Shown: one piece after another, positions 35,324 through 47,000 of the stretch
Layout of the letters: each line of letters starts with the position of its first letter
How positions within the stretch are numbered: the stretch's first letter is position 1
Source of the DNA: Oreohelix idahoensis
Lineage: Eukaryota > Mollusca > Gastropoda > Stylommatophora > Oreohelicidae
Length of the DNA stretch: 64,000 nucleotides
Assembly: GCA_024509875.1 (NCBI GenBank)
Contig: JAMPIV010013762.1
Span: forward strand, 372,001-436,000
Reading direction: 5' to 3'
The notes under the pieces: model-generated
What the model was told of the DNA's origin: nothing
What the model saw: the letters and a program-made list of their open reading frames with translations, nothing else
Database searches by the model: none
Translations under genes and position numbers: made by a program

Positions 35324-36330
35324 ATGCCACGGTTGTCCAAAGGATAGCGTAGCCAAGCTATCTGACAATCAGTTGCAGGATCATCCATTAGTGATGTTTC
35401 TCGCTACTTCTGTGTATGCAGTAGGAACTTGCACACACGATGGCACACCACAGGGACAAAAGACAGGCCCAGAAGTGGTAGACTAAGGGTAACAACAGTG
35501 GCTGACGACGGTTACATATGGACGATACATCTCAGCAACCACTTCCAACATGATCAGGCAACAGCATGTACATTCCCAGGCTTCAGGACCACCAATAACT
35601 TGACGGTCCTCAGATGCCTTCGAGAAACAAACATACGTGTTTACAGAACACTACAACAGTCGCGCCTGTTTCCGTGACACATCGCAGCAAGATACCTATG
35701 GGCCAGACAGCACCTCAGATGGACTAACAACATGTGGCATGTTGTCGTATGGTCTGATGAATCCAGGTTTCTTCTTAAACGGCATGATAGCAGGATCCAG
35801 GTACATCACAGGAGGGGTGAAAGGTATTCTTCTAACTGCATTCAAGAGGCAGCCAGTTTCGGCAGAGGAAGCGTTATGGTTGGGGAGGGGCTATTACCGC
35901 TAAGCACAGAACTAATCTTGTCAGAATTGAAGGAACCTTGACCACCAATCGCTACATCCGTGACGTACTGCAGCCGCACACTCTACCGTTCCTTCACCAT
36001 GATGAACCGGGCCTAATTTACATACAGGACAATGCCTCGGCTCACAGAGCAGTAGCAGCCATAGACTACCTCAATGCAGCTAATGTGAACATCCTCGACC
36101 CTTGGCCAGCTCTGTTCCCTGACTTGAATCCCACTGAACATTTCTGGGACCATGTGAACAGAAGGGTGCCCACCCTCCTTTATCAGCCAGTGACCTCGGA
36201 CCAGTTGTTTACAGCGCTTACTGAGGCATGGAACAGCATTCTAGAAGACCAGATCAGACGCTTGAAACTCTCCATTAGACGCTGCTGCAGTACAGTGGTG
36301 AGCGTTCATGGTGGCCACATTCGTTACTGA
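35324..36330 (+). pseudogene. Tc1-like transposase pseudogene
   Basis: Starts MPRLSKG then hits stops. Later fragments in shifting frames show KDRPRSGRLRVTT (after the helix-turn-helix), HVVVWSDESRF (first catalytic Asp), IYIQDNASAHRA (second Asp) and DLNPTEHFWDHVN (Glu), the DD34E-type signature. The final frame from 35938 runs cleanly to the stop. Terminal inverted repeats were not found, so element ends are unknown. Confidence 0.85.
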
Positions 36331-36920
36331 GTTTGTGATTTTTGTTTTAGACACCACACTTCTTTAAGGTACGACCACATGACACTCGATTACTACATTT
36401 TGTTTTGTAACCTAATTTCTTTCAGGACCTAAATCCCTTATCGAACTGCCATGTTTGCTTTATCAATTTCGCGATGCACATTTATCGAGAACAAAATACA
36501 AGATGTAACAGGTTTCTTTTGTTAGACAGTATAGTTCCTTCCTACACTTCCACCCTTCAGGTATCTACCGAACACATGGGACTGTCCTGATCTTCTGGCT
36601 GAGTCTTGTCTAGCATCACTTTGAACACATAATTTAGTCTGTTTCTCTGTTATTCCAAAAGTAGGACTCCTAAAGCCACTTCTAGTGTTCCCACCCATGT
36701 CAATTGAAGTGCACCAGCTATTGTACATAATGTTGAACCCTGTTCAATTTAATCTTGTTACTATGGCCTGAAGTCATACACTATGCTTGCATAATCTATT
36801 TTTCCTCTGTTTAACAATACAGAGCCCTTTGTGCTAAAATGTAAGAGGTGCAAACAACAAAGAAGAATGCAAGATCTAATCAAGATCTAGTTAATACATA
36901 TTCATCATTATCATTTTACT
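36331..36920. other. Intron sequence, nothing recognised
   Basis: Ordinary AT-rich sequence right of the Tc1 pseudogene. Confidence 0.35.
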
Positions 36921-37095
36921 TTGTGCACCTTGCGGAGCATGGAGCCACCACTGCAGCTGGTTCCCTTGCAGGAAGCTTGCACCACGCAATCACATTTGTT
37001 TTACATGATGAGGTTGCCAGCCCATGCAGACAACCTCATATTAGTCACCTTGTACGACACACCTGAAGAAGCAGTACTCCTTTTCAGGAACTATA
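36921..37095 (+). repeat. Interspersed repeat family H, copy 5
   Basis: Clear copy: GCACCTTGCGGAGCATGGAG, CACTGCAGCTGGTTCCCTTG, GATGAGGTTGCCAGCCC, CTCATATTAGTCACCTTGTA, GACACACCTGAAGAAGCAG. Confidence 0.65.
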
Positions 37096-39299
37096 TGGGG
37101 ACAATTAATACGTATTACTAACATCAAATTAAGAATAAATTAAATCTATCCCTCACATGCCCCCAGATTACACTACTCCCCCCCCCCCCAATTTATCTTC
37201 CTGTTTTTGTTTAACATTTAAAAATAGAATACAACAATACGAATTAACTATTTTAGGTTAAAACCACACATTCACACACAACTGGAAATTTCCATTTACT
37301 CTATAATATGGGGGGAGGGGAAAAGAATAATGCTACAAACAATTGGTGGCAACTGAATACTGTTGTTGATTAAGGAGGGTTGCTGAGCTGGTTGCTATTT
37401 CGCAGCCAATGCCAAGTTTAAAAATTTACATGTCGCAACTGAATATAAAAAAAGGTAAAGGTAGTCACATAGCACATACTGCTGTAGGGTAGTGAAGTGT
37501 TAGAGATTTCACTATACTATGTCCAGCTTTGAGAGGTGGGGGCGACCAATTCCCTTCCTCGCTGCCTTCACCTTCCTCGCCACAGCACGTACAAGTGACA
37601 TTCAATATGCAAACTAATTTGCGGCAATACTTTTGGCTATCGTGGGAACTTTAAAAAATGTAGCAGGTAAATCGAAATTAATTCTTTCTTTAAGAAACTA
37701 GTTTTTTTTACTTCACTTGGTGATAAGCATACTGTAAGAGAAAGACGCACGTTCTTGTAAAGTAAAAACTGTGCATAGGGAGACTTGAGTTAAACAAACA
37801 AAGTGCCCTCTAGTTTAACTTACAGAATATAAAATTCCGGAGCGGGTATGTATTCGTTTTTCCAGTATATAGGAAATTAGCTCAAATATATAGATATGAA
37901 AAATATTACTATCATGGTGAAAGTCTAAGTGTATTATATAAACGGGTTTCCTTTATCATGTACGTATCATAAATGCTTACGAAAATTCATTTATTTTCAC
38001 TGCTTGTATTTTAAAGCGATGTTATGTTACAATGTTTGTATCAGTCATAATTTCAATGATCATTTTACTTTTCAATGTTTGTAACATTAATGTATGAGCA
38101 TATTATTATGAATGCGGGAAGGAATAAACGGTGGAAAACACAGGAGGATTCTCTAGCAGACCCTCATGTAACTTTGTCTGACAGGGGAGGAAGCAACAGT
38201 CTTGTTATTGTGTATGTACCTGGACTGGCCAGCTAATTCATTCACAGCAGACAGGAATGTTTAAGAATGGACTGACCTATTTTAGGAACGAGACGCATGC
38301 ATGGATATCAACATGCCGACGCTGGACACTGCTTAAATTGTTTCTGTTGTAATCTGCATGTTGCAGCAGAAGAGTAGTTACACATGTATTTTTGTTTTGT
38401 CTAACAGATTTATGCAGTGCAAGTCTTGTCTCGTATTGCTGAAAAGAGGTTACCTTTGGCCAGTGGCCATATAGTCCTCGTCCACCAGTCACAATAATTC
38501 CCTTCAATTATTTCAATTACTTCAATTATTCAAGTATTTCAAACATCCTCAACATCAAACCTCATCCTACCATACTCCACCCATTTTAACCCTCCATCCC
38601 ATCTTTGGAAGCAAATTCGTGATCTTTGAATATCGCATCAACTGTGGATGCATTACACCAATCTTGGATTTATAAAATCGTGTTCAGTTTCTATGCCCTT
38701 TGTGGATACCTTATTCGAACAGTGAAGTAAATTTCAAAGTATTGGATTACGTGATATTTTTCCAAGAGAACACCTGGATATAAGTTGTTTCCAACATTCA
38801 TACCAGAGGAACAAACATTCATTTACACACAAACAGTATTTCACATATTTTCCAGCAAAAGCCTATCAGGACTGCCGGGAACTTTACTAACACAATTCAT
38901 TCATAATCCTTGTTTTCACTATTTGTGTAATAATTGTTTCTTCTTTAAAATCATCAAATTGTTGTGAGTTTGTTTTCTCGTGATAATCTTTATTATTATG
39001 TGCTGTAAAATCCTTATTGATTTATTTACATTTCTAAATTGAAATAAATTGAGTTAACCTCGATAGGATTGTTCGTTCAGTTCAGACTACCAAATCCTCA
39101 ATCTAACTTTACTTCTTTACCCTACTATTTGTGAGTGACACAGTGTGTGCAAAAGAGTAATATTGTCGCCAGAGAAAACAAGAAGAGCTGTGTGTGTGGT
39201 TTTCTTAGTGAAGAACTCACTGACTCAGCCTGTGCCTTCTGCCTATCTCTCTTGCGCATCACTATCACACGTCCGTGTGCACTACTGTTCCTCACCATA
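37096..39299. other. Intron sequence with SINE half and poly-C run
   Basis: Contains poly-C at about 37178-37189 and the SINE half-copy at 37452-37580. The remainder, including 37.6-39.3 kb, shows no gene. A possible poly(A) signal AATAAA occurs at 38123-38128 without context. Confidence 0.35.
37452..37580 (-). mobile_element. tRNA-derived SINE, inverted 3' half
   Basis: On the minus strand: GAAGGTGAAGGCAGCGAGG, GGGAATTGGTCGCCCCCACC, CTCTCAAAGCTGGACATAG, ACTACCTTTACC then a T-rich tail, matching the body of the 45.04 kb copy. Confidence 0.65.
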
Positions 39300-39412
39300 T
39301 ACAGCTGTCAAGCTTTACCTACTATTAATTATATTTTCATGCGACAACCCAGTACATTTACTGTAAGAGACCAGCACTCTAACCACTCTGCCAATCAGAC
39401 GCTCAGCTGAAT
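39300..39412 (-). mobile_element. tRNA-derived SINE, inverted 5' fragment
   Basis: The minus strand carries GGCAGAGTGGTTAGAGTGCT followed by GGTCTCTTACAG, the A-box region of the same SINE. The body is unrecognisable. Confidence 0.5.
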
Positions 39413-39421
39413 ATACGAGGC

Positions 39422-40575
39422 GCGTTTTTTAAGTAATTCCCGTTTTGACATTACCGCCAAAAACCGATGGAAGGCGGAAATGTGCATGTGCAGTATGTTT
39501 ATGTGGTTCATTACCTAGCTGTCTGCTATTTTTTCGCTGTCGAATTCTTGTTTGATGCTGCGTGTGAGTGATTTATAATGAGTGCAAAAATAAATAATCC
39601 CGCCAAATATCCATGATGAAGCTCGTAGCGGTCGACCGCGTGTTATGACAGACGATTTGGTCGAAGAAGTGAACACAAAAATTCAGGAAAATCGTCGTTT
39701 CACCATTTCTGAATTGTCTGTCGAATTTCCGGAAGTTTTACGTTCAGTGATTTACGACATTGTGACAAGAAACCTTGGCTACAAAAAACTGTGTGCCAGA
39801 TGGGTGCCGAAAATGTTAACCGATGATCACAAGCAGAAACGCCTGGCTTCGGCTCAAACGTTTTTGCAGCGCTATTGAAATGAAGGAGATGAATTTTTGG
39901 GCCACATTGTTTCTGGAGATGAGACCTGGATTTCCTACACAAACGTTGAATCAAAGCAACAGTCGTTGCAATGGCGACACTCATGGTCCCCGAAAGCAAA
40001 GAAGTTTAAGCAAGCACCTTCTGTCAAAAAGATCATGGCCAGTTTTCTGGGACAAAAAAGGGTCTTGTTTATTGATATTCTTGAATGTGGAAGACAGTTA
40101 ATGCCAATGCTTATTGTGATACTCTGACATGCCATCCAAAACAAAAGACGTGGGTTGCTGTCCACTGGGATTGTGCTTTTGCACGATAATGCTCGACCTC
40201 ACACCGCAGATCGAACTGTTCAACTGTTGCAAAAATTTCACTGGGAAATTTTTGACCACCCGCCCTACAGCCCCGATCTCGCGCCAAGGGATTACCACCT
40301 TTTCATGCACCTAAAGAAGTGGCTGGCATCCCAGCGGTTTGAAACTGATGATGAACTGCAGACAGGCGTTAATGAATGGTTCAAGACACTGGCGGCAGAC
40401 TTCTTTGACACTGGAATAAAGAACCTGGTGCCACGATACCAAAAATGTGTTGAAGTCAATGGTGACTATGTTGAGAAATAATGTAAATGTGTGGTTCACT
40501 TTTGGCTGCAATAAATCATTTTTATATATGATGGATTTTGTATTATTTTATACCGGGAATTACTTAAAAAAACGC
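39422..40575 (+). mobile_element. Mariner-type transposon with decayed DD34D transposase
   Basis: Terminal inverted repeats GCGTTTTTTAAGTAATTCCCG at 39422-39442 and its complement at 40554-40575 (one extra base). Between them the transposase is broken into pieces: ARSGRPRVMTDDLVEEVN (linker after the helix-turn-helix), GHIVSGDETWISY (first Asp), VLLHDNARPHTADRTVQLLQ (second Asp), PPYSPDLAPRDYHLF (third Asp) and an uninterrupted C-terminus to a stop at 40481. The N-terminal helix-turn-helix is mostly gone, and frames shift near 39876 and 40120. Confidence 0.9.
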
Positions 40576-40722
40576 TAAATTAAAACGGCCATTTCTATTT
40601 TTTGGCGTGAACTCAGATCTGGCAATAATCTGGCAAAACTTATATATTTTTTTTTCTTTATACACAAACATTCATATATAATAAAAATGTATAAAATTAG
40701 AGCAAAATCGGGGAGTACTTAC

Positions 40723-42981
40723 AGAAATGTGTTCTGCACTGGCATGAAGATGATGCTGTTGACCAGAAACTGTGGAAATGTGTATGTCTTGTCTATTCTC
40801 AGCTGTCCTAGACTCCACTATTTCTTTCTTGAATGGGATAAATTCTCCCTCATCATCAATAACAATTACATCTTCCTCGCTGTCATCTGCCTTTTCTGTG
40901 TTTGGCTCTTGCTTTATTCTCACTGTAGCTGACTCATTTTTAGACATGCCTAACGAGTCATCTGCAGATTCATTCACATCAGACGTACCACACTCTTTCT
41001 TGATTTCCGAAATGTTCATTAGGTCTTGACTATTTTCATGCATATCAACATCCTGTGTCATGGAAGTGTCATTACTAACAGAATCAGTTCCATTCACTGA
41101 ACCTTTCTGTCTACCACTACCTTTCTCAGTAAATGCCGTTTCTGTTGTTTCTAAGTTACACTCAGTTGTCCTCTCAGAAGACTTTTCAGCTGACTGGCTA
41201 TGTTTAGATTTATCTGCAGCTTCATTTTCCGTTGACAGGTTACTTTCAGGCTGGCCTGGACCTTCAGCCAGTTTTCTACTGTCAATTTCACCTGAAGTTG
41301 TATTCTTTCCATTTGCAGCTTCCACTGATTCAAAAACAGCATCAGAAGAAGGTGTATCTTCAAGTGATCCTACATTATTTACAGAGGACTGCGAAAAGTC
41401 TGTGCTAGCAAGCCCAACAGCCAAAGCTGTATCTTCTAAAGCTAATCTTGGTGGTTTTGTGCCTGTAATTTCTGCAGTGGTTTCCATTATTTCCTTTCTT
41501 TGAATACCACTCTTATTAACAGTATCTACTAGAGCATCTGCCTGTTTACATAGCTGAGATGAAGAAGTGTACCTTGAGACAGGACTCTCAAATGATGAAT
41601 CCTTCCAAGCAGATTCTAAAACTTCAGTCACCACATCCTCTAACACTACATTTGTTTCTAGCGAAGACTGTTCCTTGCTTGCACTGCTAATTTTGCTGCC
41701 TAGTGTTTCATTAAGAATGTGAGCTCCATTTTCTACAGAAGTGTCCTCACTCTGATTTGTATCACTGATACTCTCATTACAGAGATCATCAGGAACACTC
41801 AGTCTTGGACTAGCATCTGTTTCACTTAAGATCTTACATGGGGATGTCACAGTAGCATTCTGTTTCTCCACGTGACTGACAGACTTCTCAAGCAAAACCT
41901 CTTCAACATCCTCTACATCTTTCTCATAATCTTGACTAGGGTACTGTGTTCGTGCAAGTAAATTCCCTGAAACTTCCTCAGCACCATTTCCCTCTGCTCC
42001 CAACATTTTATCTACGTCTCCTGAGTCAGCGGCATCAAAACTACCTGCTTCAGGCAAAGTGCTTCTTGTTTCTGCTTCTGTTTGTTCATCAAATTCCATG
42101 GATGTGACCGTCAGCTTGTCATCATTTCCTGTTACTGTTTCTATTCGATTTGAGGAAACTCCAAGTTTGTCAGGCTTATAAGTCATATCCTGACCACTTA
42201 AGGTGGGACGTCCTTTATTATCTGTCAAAACACTTAAACCTTCAATGTTGTCCCTCTGATTACTGGAATCCTGTGAGTCTTCTAACAAATCAATGTCATC
42301 ATCCCAATATTTTGAAGCAACTGTTGTCTTCAAAGACTCTGTTTTATTAACCTCATTAATATCTGAACTACTTTCAGAGTTCGTAGATTTCACCATGGTT
42401 TTTGAATTTACTTTCACTTCTTTATTTACATCAGATGATTTGGCAGCAGTTTCCCAGGTTTCATCCACATCCATCTGCTGCACATTTTGGCCTGCCAATC
42501 GATTCTCATTGTGACTTGAAATGACATCGTCATCTCCCTCCTGTGATTCAGAATTTAAAGATGCTGCGTAGTTTTCAGTCTTCTTTACTTTATCACTGGT
42601 ACCAATGAAATCTTCATAATCTTGAATCCCTTCTCGTTTATTAGAAACTAAGGCTGATTCAGCTGTATCTTCTAGCAGTTCAGCTTCCACAGGTTTTTCA
42701 AGTTCATGTGTTTCTTCCCATTCATTAATACTTTTATCTGTGAATTTTTTTCTGGTAACGCTGGTTGAGTCTGGTGCTTCATTCAAAGTGGATTTTCCTT
42801 CCGTTGTAGAGTCTGAACTACCCAAATCAATAAAGGTAGCTGAAGGTGATATGTCATTCACAGCAGGAGTAACATCACACAGGCTCTCCACAGTCAGTAT
42901 CTGATCTCTGTCTCTTATGCCGGACTCTGATTCTAAATTAGAATTATTTTCATTTTCCATTATGGCTTCCTCGCTGTCCAT
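40723..42981 (-). CDS. ZMYM-like gene, coding exon 1 (long acidic N-terminus)
   Basis: Chosen start MDSEEAIMENENN at 42981. The likely acceptor (GGCACAG) ends at 42993, leaving 11 untranslated bases that contain ATGATGTAA, a minimal upstream frame. The donor is ATTTCT/GTAAGT, phase 0. The 753 residues are rich in Ser, Thr, Glu and Asp and probably disordered. Near the end are VRIKQEPN (a SUMO consensus, IKQE) and EEDVIVIDDEGEF (a SUMO-interaction-like hydrophobic core followed by acids, residues about 702-714), both typical of ZMYM2/3/4 N-termini. The vertebrate region before the first finger is roughly 330 residues, so this one is more than twice as long. An upstream coding exon cannot be excluded. 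Confidence 0.85.
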
Positions 42982-43036
42982 CTTTACATCATCTGTGCCA
43001 GGAAGAAAATTGGACAGGATGATTATAAACATATAT

Positions 43037-43127
43037 TATTATCAACACATGAAATATGTTTACATATACTGTAACAGATAGCAATAACATTTCTCACTAT
43101 AATGGTGATGTTTTAACACTGCTGCTG
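43037..43127. repeat. 91-bp direct repeat, left copy
   Basis: Begins TATTATCAACACATG and ends CACTGCTGCTG. The right copy is 43285-43375 with only a few differences. It lies 45 bp beyond the start of coding exon 1. Confidence 0.85.
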
Positions 43128-43284
43128 ATAGGAAACTCTATACAGAGCGATACAACAGGAGGCAATCTGATCATCAGAAGCAGTGCCACTGTCTAACAAG
43201 TGTTTCGGCCCTTTATTCTCCTTTACACTCAGGGGGGAGGCCCACCTGGGTCATGACTCCCAAGTGTCTCAGCCTCCTATTGTC
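43128..43284 (-). mobile_element. SINE-like family G segment between the 91-bp repeats
   Basis: On the minus strand it shares GGAGTCATGA, GAGTGTAAAGGAGA, TAAAGGG and AAACACTTG, in order, with the plus-strand element at 46745-47000. Confidence 0.6.
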
Positions 43285-43375
43285 TATTATCAACATATGA
43301 AATATGTTTACATATACTGTAACCGATAGCAATAACATTTCTCACTATAATTGAGATGTTTTAACACTGCTGCTG
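43285..43375. repeat. 91-bp direct repeat, right copy
   Basis: Matches 43037-43127. Substitutions include CAT for CAC near the start and ATTGAG for ATGGTG. Confidence 0.85.
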
Positions 43376-43489
43376 TATAAAATCAGAGGGTAACATACAG
43401 AAATAGTAAAGATATGGAATAAACTGGGCTGAATCACACAAAATAAGTCCACGCTGGTAGAATCTGCCAGTGCCTTAAGCTCGAACAAA

Positions 43490-43735
43490 GTTAGGAAAGG
43501 AAAATGAGAAGCAAAAAAAGATGAGAAGAAATAGGAGGGGGAAGAATGGGAGAAGAAAGATAATGAAAAGATCAAGGCGGAGAAGAAAAAGGATGGGGAA
43601 GAGAAGAAAATGGACAGGCAGAAGGATTAAAAAAAAGATTGGGAAAGAAAGAAAGATGACAGTAAAAGGAGATGAAGCACAACAGCATTTGATGAAGGAG
43701 AGCAAAAAGACAGATGAAGGGAAGAAAACATCAGA
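43490..43735. repeat. GA-rich purine tract
   Basis: About 245 bp dominated by AGAAGAAA, GGAGGGGGAAGAA and AAAGGAGA phrases on the plus strand. Open frames across it (Arg/Lys-rich one way, Phe/Leu/Ser-rich the other) are composition artefacts. Confidence 0.6.
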
Positions 43736-44009
43736 GATTGGTGTGAATGAAACCATGTATCCACTACAAAGAGGCAGAAAATAAAATACTCTGGACACCA
43801 CATCAGAATGCAGCCAAACCAGCTGCTGCTTTAAGACTTCAACTGCGGAAGATATAGATGGCTACATCACAAGGAAGATCGACAGACAGAGATAAGGAAA
43901 TTCTGAAGAAATATGGTATGATACTGACCAATGCAATATGGCTTCAACAAGTATAGTTTCTCCCTATGACATTTAGGTGATGTGAATGAATATATGTAGT
44001 GTAAGTCTC

Positions 44010-44235
44010 CCCTACAAAATGTAGAATCTACATTTCTTGGCAGCAATATAGACACAATTGCGGGAACACACTCAATACTAGCAGACTTCAAAATAAAAAT
44101 ACACAAGGCAAGAGAAGATTTCATTGCATTGGGAATTGTATGGAGATTACAAAAAATAAAGTCCAACATAAACATCAGAATCTTCCATTTAAGAATTAAG
44201 AAGAGGTTTAACCCAAAATTATATTTGTCTTATTT
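44010..44235 (+). pseudogene. RTE-like reverse transcriptase relic
   Basis: The fragment ESTFLGSNIDTIAGTHS followed by IKIHKAREDFIALGIVW aligns by eye to the thumb region (TYLGSIVTPDGG...MNKARTAFFSLNNIW) of the LINE at 6514-7734. No palm motifs remain. Confidence 0.55.
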
Positions 44236-45039
44236 TTGACTTTACTTTTGGTATGTTAAGTCAGCCCCGTTGAATGACTGAAACATGAAGAAAAAACAAA
44301 CAAAAAAATAACCAAGAAGTAACAGACCTTCACAAATGAGTGCTGGTGCAGAACAGATGGATTGAAATGATACAAGATCACCAAACTGGAACTGATGACA
44401 AGAACCAGACAAGTGCTAGTGGAACAGGAGATGAGATGAAGACGCTGGTAATTGTCACAGGATTTGCCTCCCCTTTACTCTGCAGTAGTGGTCCACCAGT
44501 GGCCAAAACTCAAGAGTATCTAAAATGGGTCGTCAAAGGTGTCTACCTTCGCACAAGATTACTCTTGGCAGAGTTGTAGATAGAAGGATAATGATGCTTC
44601 TATCTCAAGGGAGATTTCACAAGATTTTTTCTTTGTTTTTAGTTTTACACCATGACAATTGTGAAGAGGCTACCATTTTAGGACAAACGAAAAAACACAC
44701 ACACAATTCAGACATTTGTATTCAGTTTATTTTACAATAACTGAACATGGTCAGGCATTGGCAATTAAACATATTATCTGGAATTAGAGGCAATATATAT
44801 CCTGAGGTTTATATGATATTTTTCTTCATAAACAAACTAAAAAAAAAAACAAGTCACTTAATCCGACTTCACAACAATATTAGATCAAACTGTTATGTAG
44901 GCTACTTGTGTTCACATTAGTATGAATTACTGAATATTGCAGCACATCATACAGTTAAACACAGTATAGTTAATTTTTAGTGTTTCTTGTTGGTCTGTAA
45001 CCATGATTTAGCTGCCTTACTATAAAAGAACGTCCTATT
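44236..45039. other. Unassigned sequence
   Basis: No recognised gene or repeat. Confidence 0.35.
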
Positions 45040-45245
45040 GATAGAGTGGTTAGAGCGCTGGTCTCTCGCGGCAACGGTGCCGGTTTGAATCCAGTCTACC
45101 CACCTGTAAATGGGTACCTGACTCTGCTCTTTGAGTTAGGGAAGGAAAAGGTGGCAATGAAGGGAACTGGTCACCCCACCTCTCAATGCTGGACCTAACA
45201 CTTTACTCTCCTACGGAAGTATCTGCTATGGGACTACCTTTACTT
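45040..45245 (+). mobile_element. tRNA-derived SINE, fullest copy
   Basis: The head has an A-box-like TAGAGTGGTTAGAGCGCTGG and a B-box-like GGTTTGAATCC about 40 bp later, then a body (AGGGAAGGAAAAGGTGGCAA, GGGAACTGGTCACCCCACC, TATGGGACTACCTTTAC). Three inverted partial copies lie at 18.8, 37.5 and 39.3 kb. The internal promoter boxes are those of RNA polymerase III. Confidence 0.8.
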
Positions 45246-45339
45246 TGAAAGAAATCCTGAAGATGCTAGAACTGCAGCGAGTATGCTACTGTGGCCAACT
45301 TCTAATAACACTGATTATCAATGCCCTTCAGCTCCCCAA

Positions 45340-45560
45340 GGAATATAGATCTTCAACAAACTCATGCCAAGTCCTCCTGTCTTGTGCCATCAGCTCCAGG
45401 TCTTTCAGTGTCTTCTTCATTCCCTTCATTTCTTTCTCCTGTTCTCTTATCCATGTATTTTTCAATCTCATTCTACCCCTCTTGCTCTAGGAATTCCAGA
45501 ATAAGGGACTGCATTATAATGCTATCAACAGGTTTGCTCAATAACCCTGTTTTGGATCAA
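45340..45560 (-). repeat. Interspersed repeat family F, copy 4
   Basis: Has CATGCCAAGTCCTCCTGTC, CATCAGCTCCAGGTC, TCTCCTGTTCTCTTATCC and GGAATTCCAGAATAAGGGAC in family order. Confidence 0.55.
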
Positions 45561-45869
45561 TAATACTAAACAGACAGATGCTTGTGGTGAGCACAATTTT
45601 CATGAACTGGAACATTCTGCACTGTGTTTCCTGATGCTACCATTCAGAGGCCGTTAACGAAAGCATACTCTCATTGACAATTATTATAAAGACAAAACTT
45701 CCAAACTGGATGTAGCAAAAAGCACTGACGTCTTGCTGAATGTTTACAATGATATGACCCACAATGGAATTTGTTGCTGTAGCTTTATGCCCACTTCGGC
45801 AGTGCTAAATTTACTGAAATATGCAGTCTGTTGACAGTGTTCTTTCTCTTCTTTCTTCTCTATGTGTGT

Positions 45870-46390
45870 GGCCTGGATTTCTACCATTTCTAAAGTTCTG
45901 CCAATCTGTAGTACTTCATCCAATGTAAGGCATTTTCACTTTGGAGAATCCTTCTTCTTAACTTCGATGATGTGCATGTTTGTATTACATGATTTCTAAT
46001 TTCATCATCAGGATTCAGAAACTGGCAATGTTTTACAAGTTGGCGTAACCTGGTAACGTGCTGGTCTAACTTTTCTTCACCGTTTTGAATGGCCTGTCTG
46101 AACTTAAACTGTTCATACTCTGTATTCTTCTTTGGGATGAAATACGAGTTCAGCTTCTGCTTTACCTTGTCGTAATTATCACTTGTCTCAGCCATAGTCT
46201 GGTAGATATCATATACATCATCTCCAGCATAGTGCAACAGTAAATACTGCTTGCGTTTGACATCTTTGACATCAAATACCGCCAGACAGTTTTCGAAACA
46301 GCTTACTCATTTTTCCCATTTGGCTCTTATGTTCACATCGTGATCATACTGAAAAAGCGTGATGGGTAACATACTCGTCACCATTTGTGG
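45870..46390 (-). pseudogene. Ty3/gypsy Gag relic
   Basis: The minus strand encodes LHYAGDDVYDIYQTMAETSD, then KQKLNSYFIPKKNTEYEQF, FRQAIQNGEEKLDQHVTRLR and a CTSSKLRRRIL phrase, the pattern of a gypsy-type Gag core that precedes zinc knuckles. Upstream (to 46390) the frame has stops. No protease or polymerase follows, so it is an isolated fragment. Confidence 0.78.
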
Positions 46391-46744
46391 TATTCTACCT
46401 TAGTCCTCTAAATGAAATAATACAAGACACTTGTCGTTCAAAACATTAATTACACACAGCGATACAACATGTCTAACATCTCACAATGGCCATTATTCCG
46501 AGTCCCGTAACTCTTCCTCTCATACCTAAATATAGCTCTAAAATGTTGGATAGGACATATCACTGCCTCAGTATATGAACTACTAAAACTATTTGATGTG
46601 AAAGGACAGTCAAGAACAATGGCACTTAGAAGGCTCAGTGAAACTGTGGAAAGGGCAACAGGTTGGCTGTAGAGCAACCGCCACGGGCTATGAAAATTAG
46701 TAGGCCCTTCAGTAATTTATATACAACATAATGGATACTTTCAC
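46391..46744. other. Unassigned sequence
   Basis: Nothing recognised between the Gag relic and a SINE-like element. Confidence 0.3.
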
Positions 46745-47000
46745 AATTGCCTCCAGGTGGCAGCATGGATAAAACCAGGAGTGAAGTTGAAAGTTGCAAC
46801 CAAGGTTGTGTGGGTTCAACTTCCAGCGCAGGATGGAAAGCCTCTTGTTGGAGGCTGACACTTAGGAGTCATGATTCTAGTGGACCCTCCCTTCCCCTCC
46901 CCAAGAGTGTAAAGGAGATTAAAGGGTCTAAACACTTGGACAACGGGAAACTGCTTTTGATATCAGATTACTGCCTGTTGTAATGCTCTGTATTAAATTT
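46745..47000 (+). mobile_element. SINE-like family G element
   Basis: A tRNA-like head with a B-box-like GGGTTCAACTTCC near 46809-46821, then GGAGGCTGACACTTAGGAG, AAGAGTGTAAAGGAGATTAA and CTAAACACTTGG. A second, inverted piece lies between the 91-bp repeats at 43.1-43.3 kb. Confidence 0.55.

Noticed and set aside
42993..43032. Upstream in-frame ATG giving MFIIILSNFLPG before exon 1
   Set aside because: These codons span the pyrimidine tract and AG of a probable splice acceptor, so they are intronic.
43521..43801. Arg/Lys-rich and Phe/Leu-rich frames around 43.5-43.8 kb
   Set aside because: They translate a GA-rich low-complexity tract.
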